Source of the DNA: UBA7672 sp040398425
Lineage (GTDB): Bacteria; Pseudomonadota; Alphaproteobacteria; Caulobacterales; Hyphomonadaceae
NCBI GenBank assembly: GCA_040398425.1
Contig: JBBATZ010000005.1
Coordinates: 51,536-115,535 of the forward strand
Length of the DNA: 64,000 nucleotides
Direction: 5' to 3'
Numbering within the stretch: the first letter of the stretch is position 1; the number at the start of each line of letters is the position of its first letter. Shown piece by piece: positions 48,284 to 57,321 of the stretch. The translations under genes were made by a program, and so were the position numbers. The notes under the pieces are model-generated. The model was not told where the DNA came from, did not search any database, and saw only the letters and a list, made by a program, of their open reading frames with translations.

Positions 48284-48425
48284 GCGGACGAATATACGGC
48301 CGCTGAAATGGGGGTAGGACGGCGCGGCGGGGATTTAAATTTTTGCGTTTTTCAATCCTACAGTTTTTTGGCGCAAACGCCTGAAACTGCTGGAGAAGAT
48401 TTCCGGCTTTCCGCTGATTCTGCAC
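48077..48425. repeat. Duplicated ~345-bp cassette, copy B
   Basis: A 349-bp segment matching 31673-32014 in the same orientation. Differences are scattered, and one six-base in-frame indel lies in the small reading frame. The upstream hairpin is shorter here (GTAGGA/TCCTAC). No transposase is nearby. Confidence 0.88.
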
Positions 48426-48507
48426 GCTGTGGCGCCCCTGCAGGTAAGCGCTGGCGCGGCGGTGGGGCTCTGCTAGGGTGCCCGGGGTTAGAGTGTGGGT
48501 GGCTGGC

Positions 48508-49848
48508 GTGAAGCGTTTTATCGTGTGTTTTGACGGCACCTGGCAGAAGTTGCGCCAGCCGAAGCCGACCAACATTGCAATCATCGCGCGCAGCATTGCG
48601 CATACGCACACGCTGGAGGACGGGACCAAGATCCCGCAGATCGTCATCTACAGCCAGGGCGTCGGCTCGAACGTGGACGCGTTGGGCAAGGACGGGTTTA
48701 TGGACGGGTTCAGCGAGGGCCTGAACCGGATCCTGGGCGGCGTGTTCGGCGAAGGGCTCGAGGACAATATCGTCGAGACGTATCTGCGGCTGGCGTTCAA
48801 CTATGAGGCGGGCGACGAGATCTATGTGTTCGGGTTCAGCCGGGGGGCGTTCTGTGCACGGAGCTTTGCGGGGCTGATTGGCTGCGCTGGCATTGTCAGC
48901 CGCATGCACGCGGAAAAGGCGTGGGACGCATTCAGGCTCTATCGTGCGCATCCGGGGCCGAAAGCGACCAAGTTCGAACTGGAAGATTATGAGCGCGCGC
49001 GTCGCGACTTCCGCGCCAGCTATGGCAAGGGCAAGCGGGCGGCTGACGGCACGCGCCTCAAGAGCGACGAGGCGCCGACCATCACCTATCTCGGCATCTT
49101 CGAGACGGTCGGACAGCGCGGCGTGCCGAGTGCGCTGGGCGGAATGGCGCGGTTCTTCAACAAGCGGTTCGGCTTCCACGACATGACGATCGGCAAGAGC
49201 GTTCTGTCGGCGCGCCATGCTGTGGCGGTGGACGAGAACCGGCTCGGCTTTCCGCCGACGCTGTGGGAAGGCCTGGACGAGGCCAACAAGCGGGACCACT
49301 GCCAGCCGGGACGTCAGCACTATGCGCAGCGCTGGTTCATCGGCACGCACGGCGATGTCGGCGGGGGCGAGGGGTCTCCGTTGTCGGCGGCGCCCTTGAA
49401 GTGGGTGGCCGAGGGCGCGGCGGAATGCGGGCTGCGTTTCTATGGGACATATGGCGAGGATGAATCGCCGCTGGCGCAGGCGGTGCGCGAGGCGGGGCTC
49501 GTGTTCAAGGGCAGGATTTCGCGCCCGCGTTTCTGGGACTCACTGTCGCCGATGAACTATCCGATCTACACGCGGCGAATCTGGTCAGGAAAGTCGCGCA
49601 AGGATCGGCCAACCATCGACTATGCCGGGAGTGTGCTTGATCCGAGCGTGGTGGAGCGGTTGTCGGCCAGCGATATGAAGCCGCGCTACAATCCCGATCC
49701 GTTGAAGCCGTTCGTGCCGGTGCTGATCCCCCCGCCGCCCAAGCCGGCGAAGAAGGGGAAGAAGGCCAGGCAGGCGGAGGCAGCGGAGTCCGCAGAGCTG
49801 AAGACGCCCCTGGTGGATGCGCAGATGAAAGAGAATCGGGCGGAGTAA
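48508..49848 (+). CDS. DUF2235 (Tle1-like) alpha/beta hydrolase
   Basis: A 446-residue protein with the DUF2235 signature: FIVCFDGTWQK at the N-terminus, the nucleophile elbow GFSRGAF (Ser ~111), and the TYLGIFETVGQRG and HGDVGGGEG motifs carrying the rest of the triad. A Lys/Glu/Ala-rich tail (~405-446) follows. DUF2235 proteins include type VI effector phospholipases, but no secretion genes are near, and many members are housekeeping hydrolases. GTG 48508 is the start that begins the domain; GTG 48478 would add ten residues. Confidence 0.87.
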   Translation: MKRFIVCFDGTWQKLRQPKPTNIAIIARSIAHTHTLEDGTKIPQIVIYSQGVGSNVDALGKDGFMDGFSEGLNRILGGVFGEGLEDNIVETYLRLAFNYEAGDEIYVFGFSRGAFCARSFAGLIGCAGIVSRMHAEKAWDAFRLYRAHPGPKATKFELEDYERARRDFRASYGKGKRAADGTRLKSDEAPTITYLGIFETVGQRGVPSALGGMARFFNKRFGFHDMTIGKSVLSARHAVAVDENRLGFPPTLWEGLDEANKRDHCQPGRQHYAQRWFIGTHGDVGGGEGSPLSAAPLKWVAEGAAECGLRFYGTYGEDESPLAQAVREAGLVFKGRISRPRFWDSLSPMNYPIYTRRIWSGKSRKDRPTIDYAGSVLDPSVVERLSASDMKPRYNPDPLKPFVPVLIPPPPKPAKKGKKARQAEAAESAELKTPLVDAQMKENRAE

Positions 49849-50284
49849 TCGCGAAGCCAACAGATGGCTTGAGCCGTTCTTGCATATACCTGCGTGTGAC
49901 CAAGTAGACGCAGCCCAAGTCCCATCATTGGCGATCAGGCGTACGTTCGTTGTCTGCGGTTGATCGAAGCTGGTCGTATTGATCTGAAACGACCTCGGCG
50001 CCATCGCGCTGCGATGGGCTAAAGAGCTGACGAGCTCATCAGGTTCAGTGCCCGCCAATTGAGATCGGCGCCCATAATGGGGCACCCTGCTGCACGGCTC
50101 CGTACGCGCATAACTCTCTGTTTGTATTGCGATGTTCGTGGAATCCGGGGTCGGCAGCCAATTCCACACGCAGTTTGGAAGAATAAGCTTTTCAATTCAG
50201 CCGTTGTCGCGATCGCAAGCCAAGGCTGGTTGTCACCGGCATGCTGGCGAGGCGCGTTCAGTTGAGGGTTCGTCGGGTGCTCCC
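49849..50284. other. Intergenic region, no gene recognised
   Basis: About 435 bp, visibly less GC-rich than its surroundings, with no frame of protein-like composition on either strand. It precedes the AspH-like gene and may hold its promoter; the composition suggests foreign or degraded DNA. Confidence 0.4.
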
Positions 50285-50899
50285 ATGAAACAGTTTCGTC
50301 GCTTGATGTCGGATGCGCCAACGGCGCCGCTGCTTTCAGAACTCTCTGCGGTGAGCAATGCGTGGGCTGTTGCAACAGGCCGACAGGACAAGATCGCGGT
50401 TCAGCGCGAGGCCATGGCGGTTCCGCTGCGCGGCTTGCGCAAGTCCACGATCGCCAATCGTGCGCGGCGCGATGTGCGTGAGTCGCGGTGGACGAATACG
50501 TCGAAGCCTTTTCAGCAGGCGCGACAATTTCTGACCCGTTTTGCGAAGAGTCAGCGCGGCGAACTCGGCCGCGCAAAACTTGTTCTCTTGCCTGCAGGGC
50601 GCCGGGTCTATCCGCATGTGGACCGTGGCGAGTATCATCTCTTCCGCGATCGCTATCATCTCGTGCTGAAGTCAACGGCCGGGTCGTGGCTCAGGGCGGG
50701 CGATGAGGAAGTCACCATGCGCGAAGGTGAACTCTGGTGGTTCGACAACAAGGCCGTACACGAAGCCTGGAACAAGGGCGAAGAGGACAGGATACACCTG
50801 ATCTTCGATGTTCTCAGTCGTGAGAAGAAGGCCGAGTTCGAGAGAGTGATGATGACGCGCGGGGCGGCTCCGATCGCGGATGCCTCATCCGGAGCGTGA
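50285..50899 (+). CDS. Aspartyl/asparaginyl beta-hydroxylase-like dioxygenase
   Basis: A 204-residue AspH-family 2-oxoglutarate/Fe(II) oxygenase. The iron and 2-oxoglutarate ligands are visible in PHVDRGEYHLFRDRYHLVL, GELWWFDNKAVHEAWN and RIHLIFDVL: His in PHVDRG and in VHEAW with Arg in the last motif. N-terminal ~60 residues are polar and poorly conserved. Substrate unknown. ATG 50285 is preceded by a Gly-rich region without a strong ribosome-binding site. Confidence 0.85.
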   Translation: MKQFRRLMSDAPTAPLLSELSAVSNAWAVATGRQDKIAVQREAMAVPLRGLRKSTIANRARRDVRESRWTNTSKPFQQARQFLTRFAKSQRGELGRAKLVLLPAGRRVYPHVDRGEYHLFRDRYHLVLKSTAGSWLRAGDEEVTMREGELWWFDNKAVHEAWNKGEEDRIHLIFDVLSREKKAEFERVMMTRGAAPIADASSGA

Positions 50900-50992
50900 C
50901 CGATCGCGACCTCCGAGGGGCGCCTGCTTTTTCGGATCTTGCATTCCTTCGGTGATCGCGCGCTGATGGCGTGACGAATACGGGGGGGCGTC

Positions 50993-51541
50993 ATGAGCGA
51001 AGAGCGGCTGGACTATGCGATCCTGATCTCGCTGGCGATGCGGGAGGAGGCCGAAGTGATGGCTTCTGCGCTTCGTGCGGAGGGGATCGACGCGTTTGTC
51101 GGCAATCGCCACCACACCAATGTTGATTGGGGCTGGATCATCGCGCTCGGCGGGATGCAGGTGTTTGTGCCGCGTCAGAAGATCGATGAGGCGAAGGACG
51201 TTATCCGTGCGCGGATCAAGGATGCGGCCGCGCATCCGGAGGGCGAAATGGTGGAGCGGCGGGATCGCTGGAAGGCGTGGGTTATGATTTTGGGGACGCT
51301 TGGCCTCAACGCCTATGTCTACTGGCTGGCGAACCTGGAGTTGCCGGAGATCAGCTACGCCCCGACCGAAATTCAGGCGAACCTTCCGACTTACTTCGTC
51401 GCACCTGATAATCTCACTGAAGCCGGGCAGCGCGCAGTTCTTCGCGACTACTGTCGCGATAATCCAACTCTCTCGGTGATCTCGCGCGAGGACGGGATGG
51501 GGTACGTTACGCAGTGCATTGACGTGCTGCGGGTCAATTAG
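50993..51541 (+). CDS. DUF2007-type protein with a membrane helix
   Basis: A 182-residue protein. The N-terminal ~75 residues fit the DUF2007 putative signal-transducing fold (REEAEVMASALRAEGIDAFV, then MQVFVPRQKIDEAKDVI). A transmembrane helix (WVMILGTLGLNAYVYWLANL, ~99-118) follows and a polar C-terminal domain with two cysteines, which would be outside. GGGGGGGCGTC before ATG 50993 is a good ribosome-binding site. Role unknown. Confidence 0.78.
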   Translation: MSEERLDYAILISLAMREEAEVMASALRAEGIDAFVGNRHHTNVDWGWIIALGGMQVFVPRQKIDEAKDVIRARIKDAAAHPEGEMVERRDRWKAWVMILGTLGLNAYVYWLANLELPEISYAPTEIQANLPTYFVAPDNLTEAGQRAVLRDYCRDNPTLSVISREDGMGYVTQCIDVLRVN

Positions 51542-51667
51542 ACGATCGGTTTCCGGCTCGCGCTTCACGCGACCGCAATGACATTGGCGGGATGTCGCGG
51601 CTTGATCAGCGGATTTTGGACGACACCTCAAAAACTGAAATTGGGATGTTGATATACCTCGAACTTC

Positions 51668-51677
51668 GATGTACATC
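51668..51677. promoter_or_regulatory. Palindrome upstream of the padR gene
   Basis: GATGTACATC is a perfect ten-base palindrome 15 bp before the PadR start; another GATGT lies about 30 bp upstream. PadR-type regulators often bind ATGTA-rich palindromes in their own promoters, so this is a candidate autoregulatory site. Confidence 0.45.
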
Positions 51678-51691
51678 AGACGAAAGCTTGG

Positions 51692-52036
51692 GTGACGCCC
51701 GTGAATGCGCAGGTCGATGACTGGGAGAAGCGTTGGCGCAAAGGGGTATTGCCCTTTGCCGTGCTGGGCGCGCTGAAGTCGCGGCCGCGGCATGGCTATG
51801 CGCTGGCGGTCGCGGTGAAGGATGTGCTGGGCGGCAGTATTCCTGAAGGCACGCTCTATCCGCTCCTGGCTGGGTTCGAGCAGGACGGGCTGACCAGCGC
51901 CGAATGGGTGATCCAGGAATCAGGGCCCGCGAAGAAGACATACTCCATCACTGCAAAGGGTCTCGCGGCGCTGGATGAAGGCGCACGTCGCTGGATCAGG
52001 TTTGACGCCAGTCTGAGGGGGTTGCTCGATGTCTAG
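51692..52036 (+). CDS. PadR-family transcriptional regulator
   Basis: A 114-residue winged-helix regulator with the PadR signature: WRKGVLPFAVLGALKSRPRH-GYALAVAVKD, PEGTLYPLLAGFEQDGL and GPAKKTYSITAKGLAALDEG. PadR proteins usually repress an operon they belong to. The start is GTG 51692 (GTG 51701 alternative). It overlaps the next gene by eight bases; the operon also includes an M23 peptidase gene. Confidence 0.93.
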   Translation: MTPVNAQVDDWEKRWRKGVLPFAVLGALKSRPRHGYALAVAVKDVLGGSIPEGTLYPLLAGFEQDGLTSAEWVIQESGPAKKTYSITAKGLAALDEGARRWIRFDASLRGLLDV

Positions 52037-52646
52037 CTGGATCGAGATTGGCGACGTGCAGGCGCGCAAACTGCTGGCGAACTATTTCGCGCAGGTTGAT
52101 CGTACGCTGGCGCCGCTGTCACATGCCGAAGCCGACGCCGTGCGGCGGGAACTGGAGGCGCACATCCTCGACGCGATGGCGGGGACGCCGGCGAGTGAAG
52201 CGGATGCGCGCTCGGCGCTGGAGCAGCTGGGTGATCCGGATGAGTTTCTGCCGCAGCTGGTGGCGGATCGCTTGCGTGTGCGGGCGGGGCGGACTTTTGG
52301 TCCGCACGATGTGCTGTCGGCGATCTTGCGTACGGCGGTGACGGGCATCCGCGGAGTGGTGACGGCGATCGTCATGAGCGTCGGGTATCTGGTCGCGACG
52401 GTGATGATCGTTCTCGGCATCCTGAAGCTGACGACAAGCCAGGATGTCGGCGTCTTCCGGCTGAGCACCGGCCAGCTGTTCATTGGCGCTGACAATAATG
52501 TCGATGGCGTCGATCTCACGGGCGGGTGGTTTGCGCCGCTCGCCATCGTGACGGGAGTTCTTCTCTACTTGCTGCTGACCTGGGCGTACGGGCGCGTGAA
52601 ACGACCGCGCGTTGGGCTGCCCTCCAACCCATCCAACGATTTCTAG
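52029..52646 (+). CDS. HAAS-domain membrane protein, PadR partner
   Basis: A 205-residue protein with an N-terminal helical HAAS/DUF1700-like domain (LSHAEADAVRRELEAHILDAM and LEQLGDPDEFLPQLVADRL) followed by two or three transmembrane helices around residues 110-140 and 175-192. HAAS proteins typically are encoded next to PadR regulators and are thought to modulate them. The eight-base overlap with padR supports coupling. Confidence 0.85.
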   Translation: MSSWIEIGDVQARKLLANYFAQVDRTLAPLSHAEADAVRRELEAHILDAMAGTPASEADARSALEQLGDPDEFLPQLVADRLRVRAGRTFGPHDVLSAILRTAVTGIRGVVTAIVMSVGYLVATVMIVLGILKLTTSQDVGVFRLSTGQLFIGADNNVDGVDLTGGWFAPLAIVTGVLLYLLLTWAYGRVKRPRVGLPSNPSNDF

Positions 52647-52661
52647 ACACTGGAGACTGAC

Positions 52662-53849
52662 ATGAAGATCGTTTGCTCTGCCGCTGTTGCGGCGGGATTG
52701 CTGGCGGCTGCCCTGACGCCCGAGATGGCCTACGCCGACGAGAAGTCGCGTGATGTGACCGTGAAGTTCTGCCCGGTGGAGCAGGTGCGCACCTATCCGC
52801 TGGAATCGCAGCGGGGCGTGCAGAGCCTGATGCTGCAGAATGTTCTCGTGTCCCACGCCGGATCGGTGCCCCTCGAGATTGTCGCGGTGAATGTTGACCT
52901 GATGTCGGGCGGTGAGGTGAAGGATACGCGCCGCATCGCCGGGGCGGAGCTGAAGGCGCTGTCAGCGTCCGGGCCGCGCGTACAGGCGTCAGGCGCGACG
53001 GACCTCATGGCGTTCCAGTTCTGCTCGGGTGCGCTGATCCCCCAAGGGGCGAAGCTGGCCGGGCCGACATTGAACCCGGGCGAGGCGCTGCTGCTGATGC
53101 AGCAGCCTTTCGCCTACAAGGGCGCGCGCGATACGCTGCAGGTGCGGGTGCAGGCCGAGCGCGGCGGCAAAACTATCGAAGCAAGCGCGCGTCTGCCGAT
53201 CAGGTCCGAGATGTCGAAGACGGTGTTCCGCTTTCCAATGAAGGGGCAGTGGTTTTCGGCTGTGGGGCCGACGCCGCACACCGCGCACCGTTGGGCGCTG
53301 CCGGAGGAGTTTGCGTTCGATATCGTGCGCTTGGGCGACGGAACGCGTTCGTATCGCGGGGCCGGGACAGCTTTCGAGGATTTCTATGCCTACGGCGCCG
53401 ACGTGCTGGCCGCAGCCGATGGAAAGGTCGTGGATGTAAAGGCCGACCTCGCCGAGGACCCCGCAACGCTGAGGCAGCCGGGGGAGGCGGTTGATGCCTA
53501 CGCCGAACGTTCGGGCGCCTATCAGATGCAGCTGATCACGGCAGATCCGGATGCGATTGGTGGAAACTACGTCGCCATCGACCACGGCAATGGCGAGTTC
53601 TCGATTTACGCACATCTGAAGGCGGGCAGTGTGGCTGTGAAGGTCGGCGATGTGGTCGAGGCCGGGCAGGTCGTCGGGAAGCTGGGATCGTCTGGCAACT
53701 CGACTGAGCCGCACCTGCATTTCCAGGTCTGCGACCGGCCCGAGCCGCTGCAATGTGCGGGGATACCCGTGAACTTCACCGGTATCGAGCTGCCCTATGC
53801 GGATTACGCGCGTCCGCTGCAGAGCGGAGACATCGTCATTGCTGAGTGA
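52662..53849 (+). CDS. Exported M23-family metallopeptidase
   Basis: A 395-residue protein with a signal peptide (LLAAALTPEMAYA-D). The N-terminal domain (~25-190) is unfamiliar. The C-terminal M23/LytM domain holds zinc-ligand motifs HRWALPEEFAFDIV (His and Asp) and HLHFQV, with GNYVAIDHGNGEFSIYAHLK and GSSGNSTEPHLHF. M23 enzymes cut peptidoglycan cross-links. It starts 15 bp after the HAAS gene, so the PadR operon probably controls cell-wall turnover. Confidence 0.92.
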   Translation: MKIVCSAAVAAGLLAAALTPEMAYADEKSRDVTVKFCPVEQVRTYPLESQRGVQSLMLQNVLVSHAGSVPLEIVAVNVDLMSGGEVKDTRRIAGAELKALSASGPRVQASGATDLMAFQFCSGALIPQGAKLAGPTLNPGEALLLMQQPFAYKGARDTLQVRVQAERGGKTIEASARLPIRSEMSKTVFRFPMKGQWFSAVGPTPHTAHRWALPEEFAFDIVRLGDGTRSYRGAGTAFEDFYAYGADVLAAADGKVVDVKADLAEDPATLRQPGEAVDAYAERSGAYQMQLITADPDAIGGNYVAIDHGNGEFSIYAHLKAGSVAVKVGDVVEAGQVVGKLGSSGNSTEPHLHFQVCDRPEPLQCAGIPVNFTGIELPYADYARPLQSGDIVIAE

Positions 53850-53884
53850 GGCTGGCTGCCGGGCGAGCGGCCGGCGGCGCCGGC

Positions 53885-54514
53885 CTACTTGCCCGCCATA
53901 CGGAGGAAGCGTTCGCGGAGTTCCTTGTCGGAGCGGAAGACGCCGGAGAACTGCGTGGTGATCGTCGAGACGTGCGGGTGGTGGACGCCGCGGGTGGTCA
54001 TGCACTCGTGTTTCGCGTCTATCAACACGGCGACGCCCTGCGGCTTCAGCACGTCCTGGATCGAGTTGAGGATCTGCGAGGTCATGGTCTCCTGCGTCTG
54101 CAGGCGCTTGGCGTAGATTTCCACAACGCGCGCGATCTTGGAGATGCCGACCACATTGTCGAGCGGCATGTAGGCGACGAACGCCTTGCCGAGGAAGGGC
54201 GCCATGTGGTGTTCGCAGTGCGACTCCACGTCGATGTCGCGGAGCATGACGATGTCGTCATAGCCCTTCACGTCGTCGAAGGTGCGGGAGAGATAATCGC
54301 GCGGGTCTTCGCCATAGCCCTTGAACCATTCGCCATAGGCGTCGACGACGCGGCCGGGGGTGTCGATCAGGCCTTCGCGCTTCGGGTCGTCGCCGGCCCA
54401 GGCGATGAGGGTGCGGACAGCATTTTCCGCCTCATCGCGGGAGGGGCGCTGGGAAAGCTCGTAGGCGGCCTTGGCCAGGTCCTTCTGGGCCTTATCCTTC
54501 GTCACGGCGTCCAT
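53885..54514 (-). CDS. folE: GTP cyclohydrolase I
   Basis: A 209-residue enzyme converting GTP to dihydroneopterin triphosphate, first step of folate/pterin synthesis. DVESHCEHHMAPFLGKAFVAYMP carries the zinc-binding Cys and His residues, TQETMTSQI and KHECMTTRGV (third zinc Cys) are canonical. Cytoplasmic, homodecameric in known members. Convergent with the M23 peptidase gene. Confidence 0.97.
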   Translation of the reverse strand: MDAVTKDKAQKDLAKAAYELSQRPSRDEAENAVRTLIAWAGDDPKREGLIDTPGRVVDAYGEWFKGYGEDPRDYLSRTFDDVKGYDDIVMLRDIDVESHCEHHMAPFLGKAFVAYMPLDNVVGISKIARVVEIYAKRLQTQETMTSQILNSIQDVLKPQGVAVLIDAKHECMTTRGVHHPHVSTITTQFSGVFRSDKELRERFLRMAGK

Positions 54515-54718
54515 GGGCCGTCCCTTTCGTTACTCGGGCTGGAAACCACGACGGTTTCAGAGCCATTGGGCGCCAAGACACCCTGTTTTGAAGCGTTCCC
54601 CGGCCCACATTGCCCGGACGGGACGTGCGTGACACATAGGCGCCTCACGGCGAAACGCCAATTGCTGCAATCGCAAACCCTTATTGAATATTCCTAACGG
54701 AACGAAAAGACCGGTCTT

Positions 54719-56092
54719 ATGGACATCCGCCTTCACAATACGCTGACACGCGAAAAGCAGCTCTTTTCGCCGCAAAACCCGCAGCGGGTGACGATGTATG
54801 TGTGCGGACCGACGGTCTATTCCTACGCCCATATCGGCAATGCGCGGCCCCCAGTGGCCTTCGATGTGCTGTTTCGCCTGCTGCGGGCGCGGTATGGGGC
54901 CGAGAACGTGGTCTATGCCGCCAATATCACCGATGTGGACGACAAGATCATCGCCGCGGCGGCGGAAACGGGCGCGCCGATCGCCGAGATCACCGCGAAA
55001 TACGAGCAGATCTATCGCGACGACATGGCGGCGCTGGGGGTGATCGAGCCGACATTCCGGCCACATGCGACCGAGCATATCGGCGGCATGATCGAGATCA
55101 TCGAGGCGCTGGTCGCCAAGGGGCACGCCTATGCGGGCAAGGACGGCGTCTTGTTCGACGTGCCGTCGATGGCGGACTACGGCAAGCTGTCGGGCCGCAA
55201 TCGCGACGACATGATCGCGGGTGCGCGCGTGGAAGTGGACGCGGGCAAGAAGGATCCGGCGGACTTCGCGCTGTGGAAAGCTGCAAAGCCGGGCGAGCCG
55301 AAAGAGGCGCGCTGGGACAGTCCGTGGGGCGAGGGGCGGCCGGGCTGGCATATCGAGTGCTCGGCGATGGCGAAGGCTGTGCTGGGCGAGACGATCGACA
55401 TTCACGCTGGCGGGCTCGACCTGATTTTCCCGCACCATGAGAACGAGATTGCGCAGAGTGAGTGCGCGCATGGCGCTCCGATGGCGCGCTACTGGCTGCA
55501 CAACGGTTTCCTGTCGATGGACTCGGAGAAGATGTCCAAGTCGCTCGGCAATGTGAAACTGGTCCACGACCTCTTGAAGCACTATGACGGCGAGACGATG
55601 CGGTTCGCGCTGATGACGGCGCATTACCGCCAGCCGCTGGACTGGACCGAAGCGCTGCTCGACCAGAGCAAGGCGACGCTGGACCGGCTCTACAATGCGC
55701 TGCGGCGCATGAAGGACGTGCTGGCGGATTATCTCGAGGCGCCGAATGCGGTGACCGCGGCGCTGTGCGACGATCTCAACACGCCGCTCGCGTTGGCGGA
55801 GCTGTCGGCGCTGGCGACGGAAGCCAACAAGGCCGAGCCGGAAGACTGGGCGCGGATCAAGGGCCAGATGCTGGCGGCGGGGCGGTTGCTCGGTATCCTG
55901 CAGCGCGATCCGGAAGAGTGGGCGCGCGGCGATGCGGGAGACGCCAGGCGGATCGACGATCTGGTCGCGGCGCGCGTGGATGCGCGCAACGCGAAGAACT
56001 TTGCGGAGGCCGATCGTATTCGCAAGGAGCTGGCGGCGGAGGGCGTCGAGATCATGGACGGACCGCAGGGTTCGACATGGCGTCGAGTCTAG
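54719..56092 (+). CDS. cysS: Cysteine--tRNA ligase
   Basis: A 457-residue class I aminoacyl-tRNA synthetase. YVCGPTVYSYAHIGNARP carries the zinc Cys and HIGN motif; WDSPWGEGRPGWHIECSAMAK and GGLDLIFPHHENE follow; EKMSKSLGN is the KMSKS motif. The C-terminal helix domain is complete. ATG 54719 begins the family. An intergenic gap of about 200 bp with no gene precedes it. It is followed by the exoD-type gene. Confidence 0.97.
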   Translation: MDIRLHNTLTREKQLFSPQNPQRVTMYVCGPTVYSYAHIGNARPPVAFDVLFRLLRARYGAENVVYAANITDVDDKIIAAAAETGAPIAEITAKYEQIYRDDMAALGVIEPTFRPHATEHIGGMIEIIEALVAKGHAYAGKDGVLFDVPSMADYGKLSGRNRDDMIAGARVEVDAGKKDPADFALWKAAKPGEPKEARWDSPWGEGRPGWHIECSAMAKAVLGETIDIHAGGLDLIFPHHENEIAQSECAHGAPMARYWLHNGFLSMDSEKMSKSLGNVKLVHDLLKHYDGETMRFALMTAHYRQPLDWTEALLDQSKATLDRLYNALRRMKDVLADYLEAPNAVTAALCDDLNTPLALAELSALATEANKAEPEDWARIKGQMLAAGRLLGILQRDPEEWARGDAGDARRIDDLVAARVDARNAKNFAEADRIRKELAAEGVEIMDGPQGSTWRRV

Positions 56093-56102
56093 GGAGGCGG
56101 CT

Positions 56103-56762
56103 CTGACCAGTCCCGCTGACGCTCCATCCACAGAGTCCTCAAGCCTTGCAACGTCGCAGTTGCTGGTGAAGGCCGTTCAGGGCGAGAGCGAGAAGGTGAC
56201 GGTACGGGAGATCGTCGATGCGCTGGATGCGCGGTCGTTCGGGCTTGCCGTGCTGCTGTTCTCGCTGCCGTCGATCGTGCCGATGCCGCCCGGGGTGCCG
56301 ACGGTGGTAGGAATCATCCTGCTGATCGTGTCGATCCAGATGGTGATCGGGCGGGAGGATCTTTACCTGCCGGGCATCCTGTCGAAGCGGTCGTTTGACC
56401 GGAAAACGCTGGTTGGAGCGTTCACAGGGCTGGCGCCTAGGCTGGCCGTCATAGAGCAGGTGATGAAGCCCCGCCTGCTGTACATGACGGGGCGGGTGGG
56501 GTCGGTGTTCATCGGCATCATCGTTCTGGTCATGGCGCTCGTGCTGATCCTGCCGCTGCCGCCAGGAGGGAATTTCCCCCCGGCGCTGGCCTGCGCAGTG
56601 CTGGGCATGGGGCTGGCGCAGCGGGATGGGGTGATCGTGCTGATCGGGCTGGTGGTCTCGGTCGTGGCGATGGTCGCGGTCTCGTATGTGACGCTGCTGT
56701 TCATCGAGGGTCTGCCCGGTTTGATCGATTGGCTTGGCCGGACGTTAGGTTTTCATGGCTAG
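56103..56762 (+). CDS. exoD: ExoD family membrane protein (apparent CTG start)
   Basis: A 219-residue integral membrane protein of the ExoD family, implicated in exopolysaccharide synthesis and alkaline tolerance in rhizobia. KVTVREIVDALDARSFGLAVLLFSLPSIVPMPPGVPTVVG and LPLPPGGNFPPALA are typical. The only start-like codon with a ribosome-binding site is CTG 56103, five bases after GGGAGG (56092-56097); no ATG, GTG or TTG falls between the site and conserved sequence except TTG 56160 and GTG 56166, which would drop part of the N-terminus. The gene begins ten bases after cysS. Confidence 0.82.
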   Translation: MTSPADAPSTESSSLATSQLLVKAVQGESEKVTVREIVDALDARSFGLAVLLFSLPSIVPMPPGVPTVVGIILLIVSIQMVIGREDLYLPGILSKRSFDRKTLVGAFTGLAPRLAVIEQVMKPRLLYMTGRVGSVFIGIIVLVMALVLILPLPPGGNFPPALACAVLGMGLAQRDGVIVLIGLVVSVVAMVAVSYVTLLFIEGLPGLIDWLGRTLGFHG

Positions 56763-56861
56763 TCTGGGCCCGGGTAACTGCGCCTCGACGGTTTGACGAT
56801 GGGACGAGCAGGTCTATGATCCGCGCGTTGGATCGGGTCGGGTGTTCGGGAGAGGCTGTAG

Positions 56862-57311
56862 ATGAAGCTCGCAGGCTTGAAGCTTGTTGGCGGCGCCGTG
56901 ATGGCGTTAGCGCTGGCGGCGTGTGCGTCGACCACGATCCAGACCGGCGGGCCGCGTCCGCCGCAGGGGCCGGGACCGGCGGGCACAAATTTCGGTTTCT
57001 GGGATCGTGACGCCGAGGGCGCCGTGGACCAGGATTTCCGCCGCTTTATCGGTTCGACCTGGCGTGGCGGCCAGGAGGCCGAGGCGCGCAAGGTGTTCGA
57101 GGCGGACGGTTTTGCCTGCAAGGATGGCAACCGCCCTGAAGCAACCGCGGTGCCGAACCTGGAGTGCGAGCGGGTCTATTCGGTGGGCGACAACGTCCAT
57201 TCCTGGACGGTGAAGTTCTGGCCGAAGCAGGAGCGCCCCGAGGCGCACTATGTGCGGCTGCACATGCGCGACCCGCTGAAGAACTATGACGAGAAAGCCA
57301 AGAACCGTTGA
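56862..57311 (+). CDS. Hypothetical lipoprotein
   Basis: A 149-residue protein with a signal peptide ending at lipobox L-A-A-C (Cys ~21) and a Gly/Pro-rich linker. The mature part has FWDRDAEGAVDQDF, CKDG...ECERVY (cysteine pair) and a basic end. No family recognised. GGGAG upstream of ATG 56862 supports the start. The CHAD gene follows within about ten bases. Confidence 0.72.
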   Translation: MKLAGLKLVGGAVMALALAACASTTIQTGGPRPPQGPGPAGTNFGFWDRDAEGAVDQDFRRFIGSTWRGGQEAEARKVFEADGFACKDGNRPEATAVPNLECERVYSVGDNVHSWTVKFWPKQERPEAHYVRLHMRDPLKNYDEKAKNR

Positions 57312-57321
57312 GGCGCATCTG

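Noticed and set aside
48508..49848. Type VI secretion effector locus based on the DUF2235 protein
   Set aside because: No vgrG, hcp, PAAR or immunity gene lies nearby.
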